Source: Denitrobacterium sp024691475 (GTDB lineage: Bacteria; Actinomycetota; Coriobacteriia; Coriobacteriales; Eggerthellaceae). From it: a stretch of DNA of 9,425 bases. Shown one piece after another: positions 6,199 through 9,425 of this stretch. Under the pieces are notes generated by a model. It saw only the letters and a list, made by a program, of their open reading frames with translations, was not told where the DNA came from and searched no databases. Location: contig JAILNP010000183.1 in NCBI GenBank assembly GCA_024691475.1, positions 1 through 9,425 on the forward strand, read 5' to 3'. Numbering within the stretch: the stretch's first letter is position 1; each line of letters begins with the position of its first letter. The position numbers and the translations under genes are program-made.

Positions 6199-7037
6199 CC
6201 GACTCGCTGAGGCGCGAACACCCGCTCGGCCTGGTCCTCGGGAAGCTGGGGCTGGCCAGGTCGACGTACTACCGCTACGCCGGCGGGAAGAGCCCCGAGC
6301 CAGACCGTTACGCTGACGTTCGCCCCCTAATCAGGGAGATCTTCTCCCGCACGGCCAACGGCATGGGCTACCGCCAGGTCGCGCTCGCGCTGCGCAACGA
6401 GCAGGGCCTCTGCATATCCGGCAAGACCGTGTTGCGGCTCATGCGCGAGGAGGGGCTCTTCTGCAAGATCAGGAGGAAAAGGTACAGCTCCTACAGGGGC
6501 GAACAGGGCAAGGTCGCCCGCAACGTCCTGGACAGGGACTTCTCCTCGGACGCGCCCATGCGCAAGCTCGTCACCGACGTCACCGAGTTCCGCCAACCCT
6601 GGGGCAAGGCCTATCTGTCGCCGGTCATGGACCTGCACAACAACGAGATCGTCGCCTGGTCGGTGTCGGAGCACCCGAACATGGCGCAGGTGAACGAGAT
6701 GATGGCGATGCTCGAGCCCAGGCTCGACGGCCCGGCGTTGCTGCACTCCGACCAAGGATGGCAATACCAGCAGAGATCGTACCAGCTGAAGCTCGCGGAG
6801 CTCGGCATCGAGCAGAGCATGTCGAGGAAGGCGACCTGCCTGGACAACGCCTGCATGGAGGGCTTCTTCGGCCACATGAAGGACGAGTTCTACCGCGGCA
6901 GGCGGTTCGACTCGTTCGAATCCTTCAAGGCCGAGCTCGAAGCCTACATCGTCTACTGGAACACGCGGCGCTACCAGATCTGCCTAAAAGGAATGACCCC
7001 AGTGCAGTACCGGGGTCATTCCATAAGGGCCGCTTGA
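6159..7037 (+). CDS. IS3-family transposase OrfB / catalytic part of OrfAB (DDE integrase core)
   Basis: About 292 residues, made as the C-terminal part of a 437-residue OrfAB fusion by -1 slippage at about 6157. The visible order is a short N-terminal helical segment (LGLARSTYYRY), an HTH_21-type region (ANGMGYRQVALALRNEQG...GKTVLRLMREEGL), then the rve core. The catalytic triad is D in TDVTEF (codon 6576), D in LLHSDQGWQY (codon 6750) and E in DNACMEGFFG (codon 6858). The second D and the E are separated by 35 residues, the DD(35)E signature. The C-terminus MTPVQYRGHS is the usual IS3-type ending. It cuts and joins the element's 3' ends via a circular intermediate in related elements. The last 16 codons also encode a hairpin that acts on the opposite strand (6986-7022). 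No disruption is visible. Confidence 0.9.
   Translation, partial: TNKRLGGRAKAEIADSLRREHPLGLVLGKLGLARSTYYRYAGGKSPEPDRYADVRPLIREIFSRTANGMGYRQVALALRNEQGLCISGKTVLRLMREEGLFCKIRRKRYSSYRGEQGKVARNVLDRDFSSDAPMRKLVTDVTEFRQPWGKAYLSPVMDLHNNEIVAWSVSEHPNMAQVNEMMAMLEPRLDGPALLHSDQGWQYQQRSYQLKLAELGIEQSMSRKATCLDNACMEGFFGHMKDEFYRGRRFDSFESFKAELEAYIVYWNTRRYQICLKGMTPVQYRGHSIRAA
6986..7022 (-). terminator. Minus-strand intrinsic terminator within the 3' end of orfB
   Basis: GGAATGACCCC (6990-7000) and GGGGTCATTCC (7012-7022) form a perfect 11-base-pair stem with an 11-base loop. Read on the minus strand the stem is followed at once by TTTT (6989-6986). On the plus strand no T-tract follows closely, so orientation favours stopping transcripts that enter the IS from the right, such as that of the XdhC-like gene. 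Confidence 0.6.
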
Positions 7038-7052
7038 GAACTTTTATTAACC

Positions 7053-7076
7053 GTCCAACCTTTGGGGTCTAGTTCA
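7053..7076 (-). repeat. Right terminal inverted repeat of the IS (IRR)
   Basis: Read inward on the minus strand it begins TGAACTAGACCCC and ends GTTGGAC. It is the partner of 5660-5683, with 18 of 24 positions identical. It starts 15 bases after the orfB stop codon. Confidence 0.65.
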
Positions 7077-7094
7077 TTCGGAGCGGCCTTTTTC
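7077..7094 (+). terminator. Right arm and T-tract of the split native terminator
   Basis: CGGAGCGGCCTT (7079-7090) continues into a T-tract ending at 7093. This is a typical 3' half of a plus-strand intrinsic terminator, but it lacks a local 5' arm. The best partner outside the IS is 5642-5653. A second partner, GGCCGCT (7028-7034) at the end of orfB, pairs with AGCGGCC (7082-7088) across 47 bases and is less likely because of that loop. Confidence 0.4.
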
Positions 7095-7115
7095 ATGCAC
7101 GTATAAATGCCCTGC

Positions 7116-8099
7116 CTAGCGACCCAGGCTCGCCTCGTGCTTGTTGCGTGCCTCTTCGCTGTAGCGCTCGCGATAGCGCACGTCCACGAGCTCCGCCACG
7201 ATAGCGATGGCTAACTCGGCCGGGGTCTTCGCACCGAATTTCAGGCCGATGGGGCGCTTGACGCTCTCCCACTGGGCATCGGTCATGCCGTTCTGGGCGC
7301 ACAGCTCGTACACGGTATTGTTCTTGCCGGCGCACCCCATCATGCCCACGTAATGCGCGTTATGGCGCGTGGCCCACAGGCAACCTTCGGGGTCGTGCAT
7401 ATGGCCGCGCGTGAGCACGCACACGTAATCGGAGGACGCAGCATCGATGCCATCGAGCTCGCTGAAGTCGCCAACCAGGATGCGCTGAGCAAGCGGAAAA
7501 CGCTCCTCGTTCAGGTAGGCGGCATCGTCGTCGACGACCGTGACCTGGAAGCCCACATGGTCGGCAAGCGCGGCCACTTCAGAGGCCACGTCACTGGCAC
7601 CCAGCAGCCACACGCGCACGCTGCCAAACAGGGGCACGGAACACCAGGTAAGCCCCTCGAACTGCTCGGTATGCATGGAAGGGCCACGCGTGACGTCCTT
7701 CATCTGGAAGGTATCACGCGGGGAGTATTCCCACGAAGCCACAATCTCCTTCGCATCGCTGCAGAAGAATACGCCGCCCTGCGCCGTGGCAGAGCCCACC
7801 TCACCGTACTTCTTCGTCACGTTGTTGTCGGTGTTCTCCTGGGCAGCAGCGCCGTCGTAGACCACCTTGAAGCCAAGCCAGGCAAGCTCGCCCTCATGCA
7901 TGGCGGCAAGCGCGCGCTCGAACGTGGGGATGTCGGCCGCGGTAAGCCCCTGGGCAATGTCCTGGGCGGTCTGCGGCGCAATATGCGGATTGCCCTGAGT
8001 GGCCTGCGCGCCAAAGCACGGGAAATCCTCCACGCCAAGCTGCGGCACCCTGCCCGCTTGCAACGCTTCGATAATCTGCAGCAACGCCTCTTCACGCAT
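7116..8099 (-). CDS. Divergent XdhC/CoxI-family protein (putative molybdenum-hydroxylase maturation factor)
   Basis: 327 residues from the ATG at 8097-8099, chosen because AGGAGG lies seven bases upstream; a longer reading from 8204 adds 35 residues with no ribosome site and overlaps the promoter. The C-terminal half is the XdhC Rossmann domain: VRVWLLGASDVASEVAALA (161-179), VTVVDDD (186-192), RFPLAQ (200-205), VCVLTRGHMHD (226-236), YVGMMGCAGK (250-259) and PIGLKFGAKTPAELAIAIVAEL (283-304). Family members load sulfide and insert the cofactor into xanthine dehydrogenase-type enzymes. Two oddities: the usual GAGHVA loop is GASDVA (167-172), and the N-terminal 160 residues lack the GSxSGGCVE-like motif of typical XdhC. 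No hydroxylase or cofactor gene is nearby in the window, so the client is unknown. A tie to purine metabolism is suggested only by the neighbouring purM/purN. Confidence 0.78.
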   Translation of the reverse strand: MREEALLQIIEALQAGRVPQLGVEDFPCFGAQATQGNPHIAPQTAQDIAQGLTAADIPTFERALAAMHEGELAWLGFKVVYDGAAAQENTDNNVTKKYGEVGSATAQGGVFFCSDAKEIVASWEYSPRDTFQMKDVTRGPSMHTEQFEGLTWCSVPLFGSVRVWLLGASDVASEVAALADHVGFQVTVVDDDAAYLNEERFPLAQRILVGDFSELDGIDAASSDYVCVLTRGHMHDPEGCLWATRHNAHYVGMMGCAGKNNTVYELCAQNGMTDAQWESVKRPIGLKFGAKTPAELAIAIVAELVDVRYRERYSEEARNKHEASLGR

Positions 8100-8134
8100 A
8101 ACGTACCTCCTCGCAGAATTACTATTCCTGTTGA

Positions 8135-8162
8135 AGGATAAACATTCCCGGCGCCACGTCAA
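8135..8162 (-). promoter_or_regulatory. Candidate promoter of the XdhC-like gene
   Basis: On the minus strand TTGACG (8162-8157, 5/6 to consensus) is followed after 16 bases by TATCCT (8140-8135, 4/6). It sits between the purN terminator and the AGGAGG ribosome site of the XdhC-like gene, giving it separate expression from the purine genes. Confidence 0.5.
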
Positions 8163-8172
8163 GCAAGAAAAG

Positions 8173-8215
8173 AAAAAGGCGGCAGGGCGTAGCCGAATGG
8201 CCATGCCCCACCGCC
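8173..8215 (-). terminator. Intrinsic terminator of the purM-purN operon
   Basis: On the minus strand GGCGGTGGGGC (8215-8205) pairs with GCCCTGCCGCC (8188-8178) through 11 positions including two G-T wobbles. An inner GGCC/GGCT stem surrounds an ATTC loop. TTTTT (8177-8173) and then CTTTTC follow. It lies 25 bases after the purN stop. Confidence 0.85.
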
Positions 8216-8240
8216 CGAAGCGATGCGAGAAGCGAAGCGC

Positions 8241-8861
8241 CTACGCGTTCGCGATATGCACCTTGCGGTCTTCGGCAACCGTAATATCGCCTGCGGCCAG
8301 ATGCGCAAGCACCCAGGGATACAACTCATGCTCCACTTCGTGAATGCGCTCTTCCAAAGTGTCGACCGTATCGTCTTCACGCACGGGAACGGCACGCTGC
8401 GCAATGATGGGGCCCTTGTCGTATTCCGCATTCGCGAAATGAACCGTAACGCCCGTAACCTTCACTCCCGCGTCGAACGCATCCTGGATGGCATGCGCGC
8501 CCTTGAAGCTGGGCAGCAATGCGGGATGCAAGTTCAGCACGCGGTCGGGGAATGCGTCGAGCACGATGGGGCCAAGCATGCGCATGTAGCCAGCCATGAC
8601 CACGTATTCGGCCCCTGCGTTGCGGAATTCCGAAACGATGAGCGAATCGGCGACAGCGCGGTCGGCGTACACGTCGCGATTCAGCGACACCGTGGGGATG
8701 CCGGCCTCGGCGGCACGCTTCAGGCCATACGCATCGGGACGCGAGGAAATAACCTTCACGACCTGCACGTTCAGGCGGCCAGCAGCAATCTCGTCGATGA
8801 TTGCCTGCAGATTCGTACCGCTTCCGCTAATGAGAACGCCAATCTTCAGGGGTTCGGACAT
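8241..8861 (-). CDS. purN: Phosphoribosylglycinamide formyltransferase (GART)
   Basis: 206 residues, close to the usual length (about 190-215). It transfers a formyl group from 10-formyltetrahydrofolate to GAR in the third step of de novo purine synthesis, in the cytosol. Diagnostic features: IGVLISGSGTNLQAIID (7-23, phosphate-binding loop), VMAGYMRMLGP (88-98), NLHPALLPSFKGAHA (110-124), with catalytic Asn110 and His112, and TGVTVHFANAEYDKGPII (136-153), with catalytic Asp148. All three catalytic residues are present. The ATG at 8859-8861 is two bases past the purM stop, so translation is probably coupled. A terminator follows at 8173-8215. Confidence 0.96.
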   Translation of the reverse strand: MSEPLKIGVLISGSGTNLQAIIDEIAAGRLNVQVVKVISSRPDAYGLKRAAEAGIPTVSLNRDVYADRAVADSLIVSEFRNAGAEYVVMAGYMRMLGPIVLDAFPDRVLNLHPALLPSFKGAHAIQDAFDAGVKVTGVTVHFANAEYDKGPIIAQRAVPVREDDTVDTLEERIHEVEHELYPWVLAHLAAGDITVAEDRKVHIANA

Positions 8862-8863
8862 GG

Positions 8864-9425
8864 CTATTCCCCATCTTCCTTTTCGTAGAACGTATCGCGC
8901 TGGCTCGTGCGCTCTTCGGGGGAAGGCGCGCCCGGCGCAGAAGGCTGCTCTTCATCGGAAGGCAGCTCGGGGAACAGGGCCCCCTTGTTCTCGTATTGAA
9001 CGACGCCCGTACCTTCCACGATTTCGCCCACGCGGAACACGCGCTCGCCGGCAGCTTCCAGCGACGCCTTCACGGCGTCGGCCTGGTCGGCCTCGACGAT
9101 AAGAACCATGCCCAGACCCATGTTGAACGTCTTGAGCGCTTCGGTCTCGTCGAGCTTCGCGGCACGGCACACGAACGGGATGATAGGCTCCATATCCCAC
9201 GTGCCCACCTTCACCAGAGCATCAACGTTGCTGGAAAGAGCACGATTCAGGTTCTCGGTGATGCCGCCACCCGTGATGTGGGCCAGCGCATGCACGGCAC
9301 CGGGATTTGCCTCCACGGCAGCGCGAACCTGCTTCACGTAGATGCGCGTGGGAGCCAGCATGGCATCCTGCACGCTCTTGCCGCCCAGGCTGGGGCGCGG
9401 CAGACGCACCTCATAGTGCGTGCGG
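8864..9425 (-). CDS. purM: Phosphoribosylformylglycinamidine cyclo-ligase (AIR synthetase), C-terminal part (5' end outside window)
   Basis: About 186 residues are visible; the frame is open to the window edge (reading RTHYEVRLPRPSLGG inward), so the N-terminal half is missing from view. PurM closes the imidazole ring of AIR from FGAM using ATP, the fifth purine step. Landmarks: LAPTRIYVKQV, HALAHITGGGITENLNRAL (the glycine-rich segment of the C-terminal domain), KTFNMGLGMVLIV and GERVFRVGEIVEG. The protein continues about 40 residues beyond the usual end as an acidic, proline-rich tail (PSDEEQPSAPGAPSPEER and on to EKEDGE), probably disordered. The purM-purN order and two-base spacing are common for purine operons. 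Confidence 0.93.
   Translation of the reverse strand, partial: RTHYEVRLPRPSLGGKSVQDAMLAPTRIYVKQVRAAVEANPGAVHALAHITGGGITENLNRALSSNVDALVKVGTWDMEPIIPFVCRAAKLDETEALKTFNMGLGMVLIVEADQADAVKASLEAAGERVFRVGEIVEGTGVVQYENKGALFPELPSDEEQPSAPGAPSPEERTSQRDTFYEKEDGE

Larger units (their letters stand above)
5660..7076 (+). mobile_element. IS3-family (IS150-group) insertion sequence, about 1417 bp
   Basis: The element carries orfA (5725-6198) and orfB (to 7037) in the -1 relationship typical of IS3 elements, with a DDE integrase core. Its boundaries are set by imperfect 24-base terminal inverted repeats, 5660-5683 and 7053-7076, which match at 18 of 24 positions, begin TGAA and share ACCCC and GTTGGAC boxes. 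Both ORFs appear intact, so it may be active. Arginine AGG codons are common in the IS genes, whereas the adjacent reductase gene mainly uses CGC/CGT, consistent with outside origin. No 3-4 base target duplication is seen at these ends (CAAG on the left, TTCG on the right). If the ends are instead set at 5666 and 7070, AGT flanks both sides, but then the TG...CA termini are lost. Confidence 0.8.

Noticed and set aside
8100..8204. N-terminal extension of the XdhC-like protein from an upstream ATG at 8204
   Set aside because: The extension has no ribosome site, covers the likely promoter and part of the purN terminator, and an AGGAGG sits correctly before the ATG at 8099.
1..9425. tRNA, rRNA, CRISPR arrays, riboswitches or other tandem repeats
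   Set aside because: No cloverleaf-like, rRNA-like or regularly spaced repeat sequence was seen. Intergenic regions are short and accounted for by promoters, terminators and IS ends.

Overview
The window looks like chromosomal DNA of a high-GC, anaerobic Coriobacteriia member, most likely Eggerthellaceae. That inference rests on one signature arrangement: a 12-TM membrane-bound LuxR regulator divergent from a Tat-exported FAD reductase with a small membrane-anchored multiheme cytochrome. It also fits a very large 2-hydroxyacyl-CoA dehydratase activase-like protein. I cannot name a genus from sequence reading alone.

Layout. Positions 2-1516 (+) are the 3' end of the activase-like gene, followed by a hairpin at 1543-1570. 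Positions 1623-3083 (-) encode the membrane LuxR regulator. The 238-base divergent intergenic region carries a minus-strand promoter candidate and a cluster of CGGGTGA-type half-sites. Positions 3322-5067 (+) encode the FAD reductase and 5071-5619 (+) its cytochrome, three bases apart. Together these look like a self-contained inducible respiratory module: the regulator senses a ligand or membrane state, and quinol electrons pass through the cytochrome to the exported flavoenzyme, which reduces an unknown acceptor. Canonical fumarate-reductase substrate residues are not in their usual places.

An IS3-family, IS150-type insertion sequence occupies about 5660-7076 (+), with orfA and orfB joined by a probable -1 frameshift. 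It appears to have landed in the loop of the native terminator of the reductase-cytochrome operon (left arm 5642-5653, right arm 7079-7090). The element has a strong intrinsic terminator just inside its left end, facing incoming plus-strand transcripts. A second hairpin with a T-tract near its right end faces incoming minus-strand transcripts. Both neighbouring transcripts therefore converge on the element and should stop at its edges.

Positions 7116-8099 (-) encode a divergent XdhC-like protein with its own promoter candidate. Upstream on the same strand are purN (8241-8861) and the 3' part of purM (8864-9425, cut by the window edge). These are two de novo purine genes, translationally close and ended by a clear intrinsic terminator at 8173-8215.
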